A DNA stretch of 64,000 nucleotides from Pagrus major (taxonomy: Eukaryota; Chordata; Actinopteri; Spariformes; Sparidae): assembly GCF_040436345.1 (NCBI RefSeq), contig NC_133215.1, forward strand, positions 22,801,306 to 22,865,305. Direction: 5' to 3'. Numbering within the stretch: the stretch's first letter is position 1; the number at the start of each line of letters is the position of its first letter. The notes under the pieces were generated by a model. The model ran no database searches. It was not told where the DNA came from and saw nothing but the letters and a program-made list of their open reading frames with translations. A program made the position numbers and the translations under genes. This document shows positions 1-11,322 of this stretch, piece by piece.

Positions 1-174
1 TTTCAGTAGTGTTGTGTCTGCTCTGTTCTTGTTCATGGTTGCTCATTTAGCAATTTGTGAAAGCGCATCTGTTCAAAAAGAATGCTAACTTGAATGTATT
101 TACAAAAAAATGTGGATACTCACAATGCAGTATTCCTCCCAGTTTACTCACAGTGTGTGTGTCTCTTTCTGTAG

Positions 175-3100
175 GAGCGACAGTACAGAGAGGCCATACT
201 AGGGGATGTTTCCCAAGCAGCCAGACCATCGCCAGCTAGAACGAAGGCCCAGCACAGATCAGAAAGTAACAGAGAAACCACACCAGGACGGAGGTCGCAG
301 GAGTCCCCCAGGAAAGCTCATTCAAGTAGGTTAAATTATATTCACTACATGGACCTTTTAGTCATGCTTCGACATGCTGACATATAAGCCTGTATGTAGT
401 AGTAGCGGCGTAATACATTCGTAGTGTGCTGCAGGATTATGACTAACTTTACAAAGATTATAATTATTATAATATTTGTACTTAAATATTGTCATTACAG
501 TATTTTGTCACAACTGGCAAGTAAATCTATGCTCATCTCCTCTGCTGTACTCCAACTGTGTTCCTTATTATAAAAGTAAATGTCCTTATTTTGGTCTGAA
601 GCTATAACTCCACAGAAAACTTTACAGAATTGTCATCATCTAGCATCTCCTGCTGTGCAATAATGATCTACATTAAGGCACAGCTGACATTGGTTTTGTG
701 CCCAAATTCAGATTCATGTAAGCCAGAGTTGGCACAGTTCTCCTCAGGTCTCTGATGGGTCATGTGACACTGAGACGGAAGATTCAGAAACACTAATCTT
801 ATTAGGCTACGATAATAGAGCCATGGCATTTACACACACCTTCTCCTTTGGCTAATGTTGCCTTCCCCATGGTTGCAGTGGATGCCTCAGGTGTATTTAC
901 CTGAAAGCCTGTGAATTAACATCAGTATGGTCAGTCAAAAGGATCTTTTTTAGTTGAGAGTTGGAATACTTCAAAAAAGATATAGTAATTTAAGTCATTT
1001 TAAACAAGGTTAAAAACATAAACTATAATAGAATGGACTCTATTCTGACAACTTATACCATCAGCAGTCAATAGCAGCCTGACAAACATCAGAAACTTAA
1101 TGAACCAAAATTGTTTTTCAGGCAGGCTCCATGAGGAATATACAGACAGAAAACTACATTGTTAATATTATAGTAACATATAGCATATCTGTTCTGTGAA
1201 ACATAAATCCTTACTTCTATAATTTCCTTATAAAGTATTCATTAATAAATATGTATAAATAGAAATATATAAATTCCTCCTGCCTTATAAAATTGTATTT
1301 TTAATGGGCCTATTTTAGGTGGCTTAAATATGTTTTACTGCCGACCCAGCAGGCAATACACTGACTAAGGACTAAGTACCTCATACAACCCTACATCAAA
1401 AAACCTAAACTAACCCTTTAAAGGAAGGCATTAATACATCTTGTTTTGATACTTGCCCACAGTCAGTACTTTGGTGAGTTATGGGCTTTGAGAGTAACAA
1501 AACTATTAAGCACCAGTGTAGAGAGCATCCTTACCTATGCACTCAGCCCTTAAAGCATCAGGCATCCACAAATTAACTTTTTCTATGCAACCATGGGAAT
1601 GGTTGTATTAAGCTACTGCTGAAACCAGCATGTCTTCAGACAACTTAATCAGCTGTCACATGACATGACAATACAACTATTAACAAATTCCTGTTTTTGT
1701 AACACACAATGTTCAATTTATCCAATTCCAATCCAATCCTATTCACAAGCAAAAAAGAAATAATTTAATATGAATGTAGTCTGATTAAACCGGTAATGTT
1801 CATGTTTGTGTCCCTGCTGTCTCTCTCCAGTGAAAGTAAAGGAGAATGACCTCCTCCCTGTGCTCCTTGAAGAGTTGCCCCACCTTCACATCTCCCCCCA
1901 TGCCCTGGGTCGGATGTGGGAGCAGCAGATGCAGCAGGTGGACAGACTCCATGCCCCGTCATCCTCCCACAGCCAGCGTCGCAGCAAACTCCCCAGCCAG
2001 GTAGGACAGTGCAGTCAAATGTACAGAGTGCCTGACTTAAACCTCTGTGCCCTTTATTATTTGGACTGTATGATTTGGTGGATGGAATTAGATGAATATG
2101 AAAAAAGCATCACTTGTCTGCCAGGTGGAGGAAGCCCAGAGGAAACATGACCTGCTGGTGGACATCCTCCGCAAAGACCAAGAGCACGGCAGGCGTCTGG
2201 TGAGCATCAACACAAACTCAGAAGATCCCTTCACATCTAGTTACATTAGCAATAACATCACATTGCATGCACCCACCTGCAGACGGACCTCACCTACCTG
2301 TTCTGGGTTGTTGTTTAAAGCACAGGGCATAAGATAAAAACCAAAAGTGTTTGTCAAGTCTGATTTTCAGCTTTTGTGCGCTCAAACACTTGCATGTGCA
2401 CATTTTCAGGTAGGGATGTCCCAATCAGGTTTTTTTTACCCCGATCCCGAACTGAGTCATTTAATATTTAGTATCTGCCAATACCAAGTCCCGATCCGAT
2501 ACTTAGCCCTAACTAATATTTTCTTAGATAATACAGCTGCATTAAGAAAAAAATCACCTGCATCCAAGCTGTTCTTAATAGCTTTTTTTATTTTGTTGAA
2601 ACAAAGTAAATATTTTCATATGGCTCTTTCTTATTCTGCATATCCTATTGCAACATTGGTTTTCATTAGTTTTTGTTGTTGTTTTTTTAACAAAAACAAC
2701 AAGTAAACAAAGTCAGTAACTAAACCCTGATCCTCTACCATGGAGATGGGCTGGTTATCCAGAGCAATGAATTCAATGACCTTCTCTGTAATATTTGTGG
2801 CCATGTCGCTGACTCGAGGATATTTCTCTTTCCTTTTGAAAGTATCCACGAGTGTTTGTTGCTTCGGTGCCTTTGCCTGTATTGCTTGAGTGAACTCATG
2901 TTTTTGTTTATGTGCCGTATCAAATGTGTAGTATTAAATGCAGCTCTTTTGTTACCAGCTTGCGAAACGGTCGTATTGCAGATGTTACGTGTTGCCGTTG
3001 GACTGCTTTCGCTTTCGCTTTCTAATTTGAAATATTTCCACACTGCAGACATTTTATCCACAGGTTCTCCAGACTACCATTACGAGCACGACTGCATTCT

Positions 3101-4796
3101 GCCACAAATTGTGCTCCGTTGACAACAGCTGACATAATAATAATCGGGCTTGGGTCCACGTTCAAAATTGCCGATCCCGATCAGTGAAAAAATGCCCATA
3201 TCGGCCCCGATCCCGATCCTGGACATCCCTACTTTCAGGCAATGTTCCCTTTATGAATCACAATCCACCTGCCAGTTTCAAGCTAAAATGTTTATCTTCC
3301 AGAGGGACTTCAAAGAGCGTGTCCAGCAGCAGAAGTCGACCCAGAACAGACTGAGGGAACAGAGGCAGCAGATAGCACGCGCCAAGAAGTACCACAGCGA
3401 CTACCATGTCCAGCACCGAGCCCGTCTGATGAGGGCACGCACCAAGGAGGAGAGGGTGGGTAGCAATGACTTTGTGCTCCAGTTCAGGGACTAAGGCCAC
3501 GACTAATGTTTACTGACATTATTTATCTGTCTTTCTATAATTTTTCTTGTTTGGTCTGACCAAAAGTTCACGACCCAAATAGATGACATTTTCATTGACA
3601 TTTAACAAAGAATTGAAGCAAATAATCACATTTTAGAAGCTGGAACCATGGACTTCAGGTAGTTGTCCTGTCTTGTCACCCATCTCTTCCTAGTTGTTGA
3701 TGATTTCAGTCAGATGTTAACTAATATTACTAAGTTAAAGATTAAAACACAGTCCATGTGATTATCTGGCATTAGTCTGTTGGGTGACATGATGAGCCGA
3801 GTGTGGCTGTGTTTGTGTTTTAGATGTTTCGGCAACTGTTTGAGGAGGGTTTGGAGCTACAGAAAGTCCGGTTGAGAGAACAAAAAGCCTACGCCAGGGA
3901 GCAGCGACTGGAACATCAGAGACGGCACCAGGACCAGATCAAGTCCATGGAGAACTACTACAAAGACCAGGTAGGACACAAACACATGTACAGAGTGCCC
4001 TGTGTAAGAACAAGTAAAGAATTGGACTTAACAACATGCTTTCTCTCTTTCAGTTTTCACTACTAGCTGAAAAACTTGCACAAGAACGGCAGGACATCCA
4101 GGTTCGGAAAAAAGCTCAAGAAAAGGTAAAACCGTCACTTACTACTGCTGTTAATTTCACCCTAAAATGAAAGTTGAATCACTATCTAATAAAGGAAGAA
4201 CATTTTGTAGTCCACAACATTTCTGGAGCTTCACAACAAAACATTCTCCTAAACAACAAGTATATCAGGACCAACCCAAAAATAAACATAAAATAGGTCC
4301 TTACAGCTCATCCAGTGTCCTGGAAGCCCTGAGTTCCCAAATTGATTCGAAAAGACCTTATTCGCTGTAGCTTCTGAGATAAAAGCACTGAGTGTACACT
4401 GTGAGAAGTGTGTGCATGAGAACTTGTCCTCCAAGGCCAACACATTTTTTTAATTCAATTATTTTCTAAAAATCTAAAAGCACAGTTGTTACATAGATAG
4501 GTCCATCTTTGGTTTTAAACCACAGACAAAATGCACCTTGAGGCAGAATTGTCCAGATTATTTTCTAATCCCTGAACCATTTCATAAACCAGCACATTGA
4601 TCGTTCCCATTGTTTGCAGGCTCTGCTGAAGATGAAGCGAGAGCTGCGTTCCAGGATGGAGCGTGAGATTTGTGAACTGCAGAAGATCATTGTCCAGAAC
4701 GACGAGGACGACTACTTCCAGGATCTGGAGGTCCAGAGGCTGCGCAGTCGGGTCCAGATGGCTTCCTTCCAGTACAACACTAGCTATCTGCACTGA
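175..4796 (+). CDS. cep95: cep95 (centrosomal protein 95), C-terminal seven exons
   Basis: Seven phase-consistent exons: 175-325, 1831-2000, 2125-2199, 3303-3455, 3824-3970, 4054-4125 and 4620-4796, with the TGA at 4794. All have AG acceptors and GT donors, and the introns from 2000 onward are phase 0. The product is highly charged coiled coil, rich in Glu, Gln, Arg and Lys (for example [15 protein letters not shown] from 3830 and [19 protein letters not shown] near 4630), ending in NTSYLH. I recognise it as CEP95/CCDC45, a centrosome and spindle-pole protein. The N-terminal half lies left of the window. Its tail-to-tail neighbour smurf2 matches the human arrangement. The intron 326-1830 holds a dead THAP-gene copy and the intron 2200-3302 holds a hAT element; neither disrupts an exon. 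The identity rests on family memory and synteny; the exon structure is read directly. Confidence 0.88.
590..1210 (-). pseudogene. Dead copy of the 3' part of the THAP/Cys-rich gene inside a cep95 intron
   Basis: This intronic stretch aligns by eye with about 17230-18020, the 3' part of the minus-strand THAP gene. Shared blocks include the 3' flank (CCAAATTCAGATTCATGTAA near 700 and 17330) and the end of the last coding exon (CACACACCTTCTCCTTTGGCT near 833 and 17405). The penultimate exon is also shared: on the minus strand about 861-900 still reads [12 protein letters not shown], against NTPETSTATMEK in the intact gene. The cysteine-rich exon itself is missing; its tail and the preceding exon are joined at about 865. 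A further short match (ATTCCTCCCAGTTTACT, near 131 and 17068) suggests the duplicated tract starts further left. Confidence 0.6.
2411..3231 (-). mobile_element. Decayed hAT transposon with BED-finger remnant
   Basis: The ends are inverted copies of TAGGGATGTCC (2411 and 3231). They are flanked by an 8-bp duplication with one mismatch, TTTTCAGG at left and CTTTCAGG at right, as expected for hAT insertion. Subterminal CCGATCCCGAT repeats occur at both ends. On the minus strand about 2735-3061 an open frame reads VWKYF followed by a degenerate cysteine pair and a H-x3-H (HLIRH), resembling the BED zinc finger at the start of hAT transposases. The rest of the transposase is gone. It lies in a cep95 intron. 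Confidence 0.8.
4150..4445. repeat. TTAA-type fish repeat fragment in cep95 intron
   Basis: It begins TTAATTTCACCCTAAAATG, close to the GTTCACCC-AAAATGA end of a very common fish repeat. It shares an internal block (CATTTCTGGAGCTT-CA) with 18091-18120. The far end is not clear. Confidence 0.4.
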
Positions 4797-6018
4797 CCTG
4801 AGAAGCAAGATGAAGGGCTGTTTTAAGCTCCGCTCGATTAAGGCTGGATTTACATCAGAGGAACATGCTGCAAAAATAATTGTTTTTGCCATTCTCCATT
4901 AAGGGTACGACATTCTGATGGCTGAGCAGTACAGTCTCTTTGGTATCTTCCTTCAGACATTTGCACAGGAAGTGGAAATTCATTGTAAGAACTTACACAA
5001 ATCCTGATTATTGATTATTAATGAACTGAACACACTCCGACAATATGTAGCTGCTAGCTTATTTAGCTAACTCCTCCTCTCACCTCAGCTGCTATACCTG
5101 AACTTAATGACACCTTGGACCAAGTCCCCTTCTTCCATGGGTTTTAGTACTTGATACCTAAGAATGTTTTAAAGTGGCTCCCTCACTGTGCAGTCTTTGT
5201 GTGCTGATATTGTAGCAAACAACTAGTAAAAATGTTCTTCCTTTTGCCAAAAAGAGACCACAGATGCAAAGTTAATAAGTATCAATGTCACACTGACTGA
5301 TCCTTAACCTCCTTTTGTCCCTGACATGTGCTATGTCTTTCTTTAATATTTTAACCATTCTAGTGGATTATTTATTTTTTAACTTTTGACCTGGTGTCCT
5401 GCTGTCTGATCACCAGGGGCGATGATAATCAGTCTGTCACGACTTCTTTCAGCCAGAACTTAAGACATGGTCGTTTTAAACCAATACACAAAGAGCTGCA
5501 ATGTTAAAACACTGTGTACTGATATTGTGCATTTTATGTAATGACCACACACATGCCCCGCCGTCATCTATTAAATGTGTGGGCTCACTCATCTCCTGAA
5601 GTTTAAGGCTGATTGTAATACACTCCACTGAACAAATTCTGTAATGAGGCAGTTTCATCTGTAGCATCACAAATTAACATGAAGGATGAAGGCTTACATT
5701 TGCATCAAAAAATACTCTGATTAGATAATGGATGATGAGGACAAGAGCAACAATATGGTTATCCTATTTCTTTTTAAACAGTATTGTCTTGGCTCACATG
5801 TGGCATATTTGTGGTTTAACTGGAATCTTGAACCCCTGGCATTAAGATCCTTCCAGAAAGATCCGATCACTAAATTTATGAAAGAAGACAGAAAGAATGT
5901 CAAATTCTACAAATAGAAAATAGTAGCCAATATAGTTATCTTCTTTGATGCCTGTAGAAATACACTCCAGACTCCCTTAAAAAAAAATGTGCAATTTTGT
6001 GTGAGTTAGAAGTAACTA
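4797..6018. other. cep95 3' UTR and intergenic spacer
   Basis: No coding exon was recognised. I saw no AATAAA close to the cep95 stop; an ATTAAA near 5570 is the best weak polyadenylation candidate. The small open frames here have no family resemblance. Confidence 0.4.
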
Positions 6019-6342
6019 TTAAAGCTATAGTTGGTAATCCTGTTCAGAAACACTTTTTGTTATACTGGGTGAAATGGTCCTTCCATCCTGAGAGTAGTCA
6101 ATACATAATGTGTTCAGAAAAAGGAATGAAAAAAATCAGACCTCTGTGGCAGCTGCAGGCCTGTAAAAACACTGACCCATCCCTGCCTCTCGGTGCGAGT
6201 GGAAGGAACCAATCAGATGCCTTCATGTCTCGTCCTGCCCACGCCCCCCTCTGTCCCTCCCTCCTCCCTGCGTGCACTCATCACGTGTCACTGTTGCCTG
6301 AAATCTTCAGTACACTCCTTACCGAGTTAGCAGGAGAGAACA

Positions 6343-6581
6343 ATGGCAGAGAAAATGCAGCCAAAAGTAGCACTTCCAGCGTTACTTGTAACGGCTCGCC
6401 CCGCTAAACGGGCTAAGAAAAGAAAGCCGGAGGCAGAAAAGGCTGCAACGAAAAGGGATTTGGATAAAGCCAGAGGGAAAACCAGAGTCAACATCGGTTC
6501 AGCTTTTGAACGGTGGAGACAACTGAGGAAGCTGAAGGGCCTAAGAAGTGATGCAGAGGTTGCTGTCTTTCTGTTGGACAG
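6343..6581 (+). CDS. First coding exon E1a, TR-V-NIG/FERWR family
   Basis: The open frame runs from ATG at 6343 to a CAG|GTAATC donor, leaving phase 2. The roughly 80-residue product has a Lys/Arg/Ala-rich N-terminal half (AKRAKKRKPEAEKAATKR) followed by the conserved block TRVNIGSAFERWRQLRKLKG and then SDAEVAVFLLDR. The same block and the same donor phase recur at 8036, 9221, 10127, 12623 and 27319. The family looks like the N-terminal module of many uncharacterised fish proteins; a DNA-binding role would fit its basic character but is a guess. It lies inside the TTAA element 6019-7700 and no matching second exon was seen inside that element. It could splice to 13002 or 13225 in frame. Confidence 0.55.
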
Positions 6582-6700
6582 GTAATCATTTGTTTTGCTT
6601 CAGGGGGATTTGTTATTTTCATGAAATATGTAATGTCGGCCAACTTAGCTACTTTTGTAGCTCATATTAGCCCAATGCTAACATTAACTTCTCTGTCAGT

Positions 6701-7402
6701 GGCCGTGTCCAAATTCAGGGGCTGCAGCCCAGGAAGGGCGCATTTGAAGGCCAATTACGTCACAACGCTGCGCGAAGGCTGTCCAAATTCGAAGGCTGCG
6801 CCACATGCAGCCCACAAATGCAGCCTTCCCCACCCTCGTTTAGGAGGACGCACCGCTACTATCCTTCGCGGCCTCACATATCCCAAGATCCTTTGCGCAC
6901 CGCTGCTCAGTCCCGAAACAGAAGAGGAAGCAAGAGAAAATGGCGACATCAAGTGGCGCAGACATGACATTTAAATTTAAGTAATGGGTTTATACTCGGT
7001 TATTACTCATTTGAACATCCAACGCCAGATATGTTAAACTTCAAGAGACTATAAAACCTCCAAAGTTTAACTTTCAGTTAAAATACGTGAAGCTGGTAAT
7101 GCGATGGTAAACATAGTTGTTATTCACCAATGGGTTCATGTTTATTTTGTAATGTTGATAATTCAATTCAGATTTGACACATTGTACACACACAAATAAA
7201 TGTACACGTTTGATAGATTTGAACCAAAACAGACTTTAATGCATGAACACCTGGTGACGCAACCAGGAAATACTCCGAAGGCTAGACCGTCCCATTTAAC
7301 AACGGTGGATGTAGCCTTCAAGGTCTCTCCGAAGGCTGCGGCCTTCGTGGACCGCTAAGGCCGCGGCCTTGAAGGCTGCAGCCCCTGAATTTGGACACAG
7401 CC
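6701..7402. mobile_element. Nested PIF/Harbinger-like non-autonomous element
   Basis: Inverted ends GGC(C/T)GTGTCCAAATTCAGG at 6701 and 7402 are flanked by AGT on both sides (a 3-bp target duplication). CAGCCTTCGAA-like repeats lie inside both ends. An ATG at 6940 opens MATSSGADMTFKF just before a GTAATG donor-like site, reminiscent of the start of a Harbinger Myb-like protein. It inserted into the larger TTAA element, so it is younger than that element. Confidence 0.6.
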
Positions 7403-8035
7403 AGTGTAAGCCAGTAACGTTACAGGTCATCGGTAAATACTGCTTATCTAACTTATAGGATCTGTGCTTCCTGCACAGAGCATGTACTCGACGCATCTGG
7501 TGGTACATGAGGTAGTTTGGTTGATGTCCAAAATTTGCTGAAATACTCAGCTGTCCTCTGCCCTGCTGACTCCTGTCAGATGCGTTCAAGTTTGTGGGGG
7601 CGTGGCTTTGGACGGAGCACTGACGGGAGGGGGTGGAGCCTAGAGGAGGTGCCACTTTCAAATCTTGCTAGCTCTCCAACATTACCAACTGTAGCTTTAA
7701 AGCTATGGTCTACGATGTGAAAGATTGATCATTATTATTATCATTATTTAGATGGTGGTTATGGCCCAATAGTACGACCTACACAATGTGAAGAGCAAAA
7801 GGAACCAAATAAATCTATTCTCTCTAGCGCCTGCAAAACTGCAAAGAAATTGACCAATAGCAGCCATCCGGTCCGCATGGGAGTTTCCCTTGCTCAATTT
7901 GCACTCTCTCTCTCGGACCCTCCATCCAATCCCCTCGCTCACTCTCCTGCTCCTGGTCACGCCTCGTCCCAACCCACTTCCGCATTTGAAACTACAAGCA
8001 GACAAGAGGTTTGTTTGGCCCTGAGCAGTTCAGGC

Positions 8036-8265
8036 ATGGAGGGAAAACAGAGCGACAGCAGCAAGCGGCCTCTGCTTGCCCCACCAGCAAAGGTTGAAAG
8101 AAAGCGCAAGTCTGTCGCTGAAAAGGCAGAGACAAAGAGGAGATGCGAAATGAAGAGGGCTCAAACCCGAGTAAACATTGGGTCATCGTTTGAACGGTGG
8201 CGAAAGCTCCGCGAAGATATGGACCTGAAAAGTGATGCTGATACAGCGGAGTTTTTGTTGAACAG
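8036..8265 (+). CDS. First coding exon E1b, same family, intact
   Basis: It runs from ATG at 8036 (MEGKQSDSSKRPLL) to a CAG|GTAATC donor, phase 2, with no stop. The N-terminal half is basic (VERKRKSVAEKAETKRR). The core is TRVNIGSSFERWRKLREDMD and the end is KSDADTAEFLLNR. About 340 bp upstream lies a TTAA-type terminus at 7697. An open frame extends upstream to 7850, but MEGKQ is chosen because its spacing to the core matches E1a and E1d. No dedicated second exon was recognised before the next copy at 9221. It is phase-compatible with exons at 11003, 13002 and 13225. Confidence 0.55.
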
Positions 8266-8924
8266 GTAATCTTTCCTCTTTATTGTGGATGTTGCGACAC
8301 AGATAACTTTTATGCCGATGCTGGCTTATGACTGTGAAAGCTGCCATTAGTTTTTTTTTTTCTGTTATTAGACGGCGTCGAGACAATTTCTGTCTCTGCA
8401 ATATTGTCAACACTTGTTTACTTGTTCGACAGAGACGTTAGCCTCTATGTTAGCAGTGTAAGCTAAAATTGCTATCATGTTTACAACCAAATCAGCCTAT
8501 TTATTTGCTCGTGGCAGCTAAATGAAGCAGCAAGTAAGATGGATGAATGGATGAATGAAACCCCTCCACTTCGCGTTGAGGTTTCATTCATCCTGTCCGG
8601 ATTCATGTCTCCATAACAACCTCTTGCCCGGTGTGACAGTTTAACTGGTGGTTAGAGAATCCGGTCTCGAGAGGGGTCCTCGGCCCTGTCCGCTAACCAG
8701 GAAACCCATTTCGATCACCCTGCTCATCGATCCAAGTCATGTGTATGTAAATTAATTTTGAAGTGGCTTGTACACTACTATTCCACACGGAGATGCCGGA
8801 GTCTGCGACCTGCAAGCCACTGTTCAGCACACAGTGACAGCGTAGGTGACTGTGTCGATGCCTGTCCAAAAAAACGCAACTGTCAATAAATCGTCCAAAA
8901 GTGCATGTTGTCGGTCAACATGTT

Positions 8925-9215
8925 ACCTGTCAGTAAGTATTGTTTGGTTGGTTGGCTCAAAGTTTCTGCTATCGATTAGTCAGACTGGCTACAGTGGCTG
9001 GGCTAGCGTTAGTCATGTTAGCTGAGGCTAGCTCTTTCATTAGCTTTGATTCATTTATAAGTCTTTCAATGGCATGCGGCACATACCGCCATGTGTCAGT
9101 GGAATAACAGCGGCATATCATTCCGAGGATTGGTTTACCAGTCTAGGGATCGGGATATACCGCTGAGCAGCAATTGACATACCTTCGGCCACTTTTCGAT
9201 CTCGGCGCTACTGGA
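8925..9215 (+). repeat. 5' flank of E1c, duplicated at 15755
   Basis: This stretch matches 15755-15990: a CAGTAAGTATTGTTTGGTTGG block at the left and AGCAGCAATTGACATACCTTC at the right, with smaller differences between. It directly precedes the broken E1c exon, so it may include that copy's old promoter, or it may be a transposon segment shared by both. Confidence 0.6.
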
Positions 9216-9220
9216 GTACA

Positions 9221-9467
9221 ATGACGGAGCGAAAACAGCTCGGAAAAATGCCTATCCCACGGTTGGCTCCACAATTGCCCACATCACAGGGAAAAAATAA
9301 GCAGACTGACGAATAAAAACGTTGTAAAAGGAAAGCAGGGGACCGTGCCCGAAATAAAAGTAGGATCAAGTGATCAGTAATGGAGCGTCTCGTCAGAGGT
9401 GGAGGGAGCTGCGGGATTTGCAAAGACTGAAGAGCGACGCAGAGTTAGCCGCTCTTCTGCGGGACAA
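9221..9467 (+). pseudogene. First exon E1c, decayed
   Basis: A start codon at 9221 is followed by an in-frame TAA at 9314 and a frameshift near 9365-9371. The conserved block is then readable in another frame as SRQRWRELRDLQRLKSDAEL, ending AALLRDK at a GACAA|GTAAGG donor. The order and spacing of motifs match E1a, E1b and E1d, so this is a dead member of the first-exon array. Confidence 0.6.
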
Positions 9468-10126
9468 GTAAGGACCATTGCTTGATACATGTTTCATTCT
9501 ATGTTTTAACCACAAGGCTATGGTGGCGACAGTTATAGTAATACTCACCATAGCGCACATCGCCGATGTTGCAGTCAAGCTACGTAGCTTGTTGCGAAAT
9601 CCTAGCTTGTTAGCTTGTATAATAACGTTACTCATGCTCCAGAGAGACAGCATGGTGAAGATGATTACCTGGTAACTCGCGATGTGAGGAATAGTGTTTG
9701 TTGCTCTGGATATCTACAGTGACTCGCCTGAGGCACTCATCATTGTAATTTAGCTGTATTGATCAGAAATAGAACAATCAGGGCGTATTTTGTTCCCAAT
9801 GCCCTGTCAAAGTAATTCAACACGATGTGCAAGCTGCAAGGAACTTGGGGCAGGATTTGTGAAAAAATAAACATGCATTTTAAGTGTTTTGATGCTAATG
9901 GGTGATGAAGCGTTCAAAACCAAAAAGAATGAGCCCACCCACGTATCTCTCCATTGCCTTGAACAGGCTGTGTGCTGCATGATGTACTGCAATTCGTGGT
10001 CCGAATTTCCCGCGCAGTCCTGCGGACGTGACGTCAGATGACGCTGAATGCGCGTCCTCGACGGCTTTCGACTTGGATACGGGAAGAAGAAAAGCGCGGT
10101 GGACCCAAACTAGTGTTTAGGTAGTA

Positions 10127-10362
10127 ATGGAGTCTGCTACAGCCAGCAAACGACCCACCACCACACAAACTCCACTAAAAAGTCATACTCAGAAGAAAAA
10201 GAAGGGTTTATCAGCAGCATCTCTTGAGTCTAAACGAAAATACGACCAAAGCCGGGCTGGCACCCGAATATACATTGGATACGCGCTCGACTCATGGAGG
10301 CAGCTCCAACTTGAATTGGGACTGAAAACAGATGCTGACATGGCTCATTTCCTAGTAACCAG
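10127..10362 (+). CDS. First coding exon E1d, same family, intact
   Basis: It runs from ATG at 10127 to a CAG|GTAAGA donor, phase 2, with no stop. The product is rich in Thr, Lys and Ser at the start, then TRIYIGYALDSWRQLQLELG and KTDADMAHFLVTR. A matching second exon follows at 11003-11110. Linked to 13225-14712 the chain would be 807 nt, exactly 269 codons including the stop, with no interruption. Of the six copies this has the most complete downstream context, so I regard it as the likeliest functional start of the plus-strand gene. Function unknown. Confidence 0.6.
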
Positions 10363-11002
10363 GTAAGAAAACATTACAGGTCATGTTTAGAGCTTGATTT
10401 GAAAATCATATGAGATCACGAGGACTCGGAGTGACCTAACGTGCAAAGTAGCGTTAGCCGCAAACATGTAACTTAGTCACCGCTGTGTTACACTGAATAG
10501 TTACAGACTGCGCATTTTCCATGGTCCTTTAGTCTGAAACCGAATAGTTGGAAATATGTCCCTTTTTATATATGGGACCAAAAGCCCAACCTGTTATCCG
10601 GGAGGTGAGTTAGCAGCTGCACTGCTGTGAAGAGTTCATGCACGCTCCCGCACCGGCTTGGCTGATGGCTGCAGTTACCTTTAATGGCCGTCGTGTCACT
10701 GTCGAGTCTTATTTCTTGATCCTGCCCCAAGTTCCTTTAACCTGAACAACATTAGTTTTCGTTAGCAGGTTTTCTCCCAGATTTATGTGTGCTTTTGCTC
10801 ACTCCACTAAATAAACTCATAATCAATGTTGTACTTATTTACGAGAGTGTTTGTTCTGTAATACCTGGGCACTGAACAGTGTGTAGTAGTTCTTCTACAA
10901 GTAGATAATTATGTTGCATGATTAGTCATGTCGAAATTTCATAAGAGTAATGTGTGTTTGTAGGTATGTATGTGTAAGTATGTATTGCATTGTGTCTTGC
11001 AG

Positions 11003-11110
11003 ATATCAGGCAGGTTCTTCCACCATTACCTCAACAGCAGTCAAACGTCAGATGACCGCACCTCCATTCCCTGTCATTTCCAGTGTTTCTGGCGGGGCAT
11101 CCTCTGATAG
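11003..11110 (+). CDS. Second exon of the E1d copy
   Basis: Acceptor CTTGCAG and donor GATAG|GTACGA bound 108 nt that keep phase 2. Translated after E1d it gives RYQAGSSTITSTAVKRQ and continues with Ser/Pro-rich sequence ending GGASSD. It is the positional equivalent of the 13002-13070 exon (YLRTKSENQ) and the minus-strand 25657-25722 exon. Low-complexity content makes it less certain than the first and last exons. Confidence 0.5.
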
Positions 11111-11322
11111 GTACGAAAATGATTGTGAAGGCATATATTGCCAAGTTTACTGTGTTGTTACAGCCTCAGCTGTGTGGTTTATTATTAGATGTCAGGTCAG
11201 AATCTGACTATGCCCTTCTACAAATATAGGTTCAATTGAAAACTAGAGGCAAGTTGACAACAAGTAAATATGTTTACTGAGGCTCATTATCCACAGATAA
11301 AAATACAATTGAGGCTACTTAC

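Larger units (their letters stand above)
6019..7700. mobile_element. TTAA-flanked DNA transposon carrying a first exon (element 1)
   Basis: The left end reads TTAAAGCTATAGTTGGTAAT at 6019. The right end is its near-perfect inverse, ATTACCAACTGTAGCTTTAA, ending at 7700. TTAA at both borders is the target-site type of piggyBac and Kolobok superfamilies. Inside are an intact first exon (6343-6581) on the plus strand and a nested 0.7 kb element (6701-7402). The right TTAA is shared with the next unit, which begins TTAAAGCTATGGTCTACGA at 7697, so two related elements abut. Without the later exons this looks like an internally deleted derivative. Superfamily assignment is inference. Confidence 0.65.

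Noticed and set aside
1765..1962. Minus-strand frame opposite a cep95 exon, with a look-alike at 22828-23016
   Set aside because: Both are antisense shadows of the same cep95 exon and its duplicated fragment; the similarity comes from the duplication, not from a protein.
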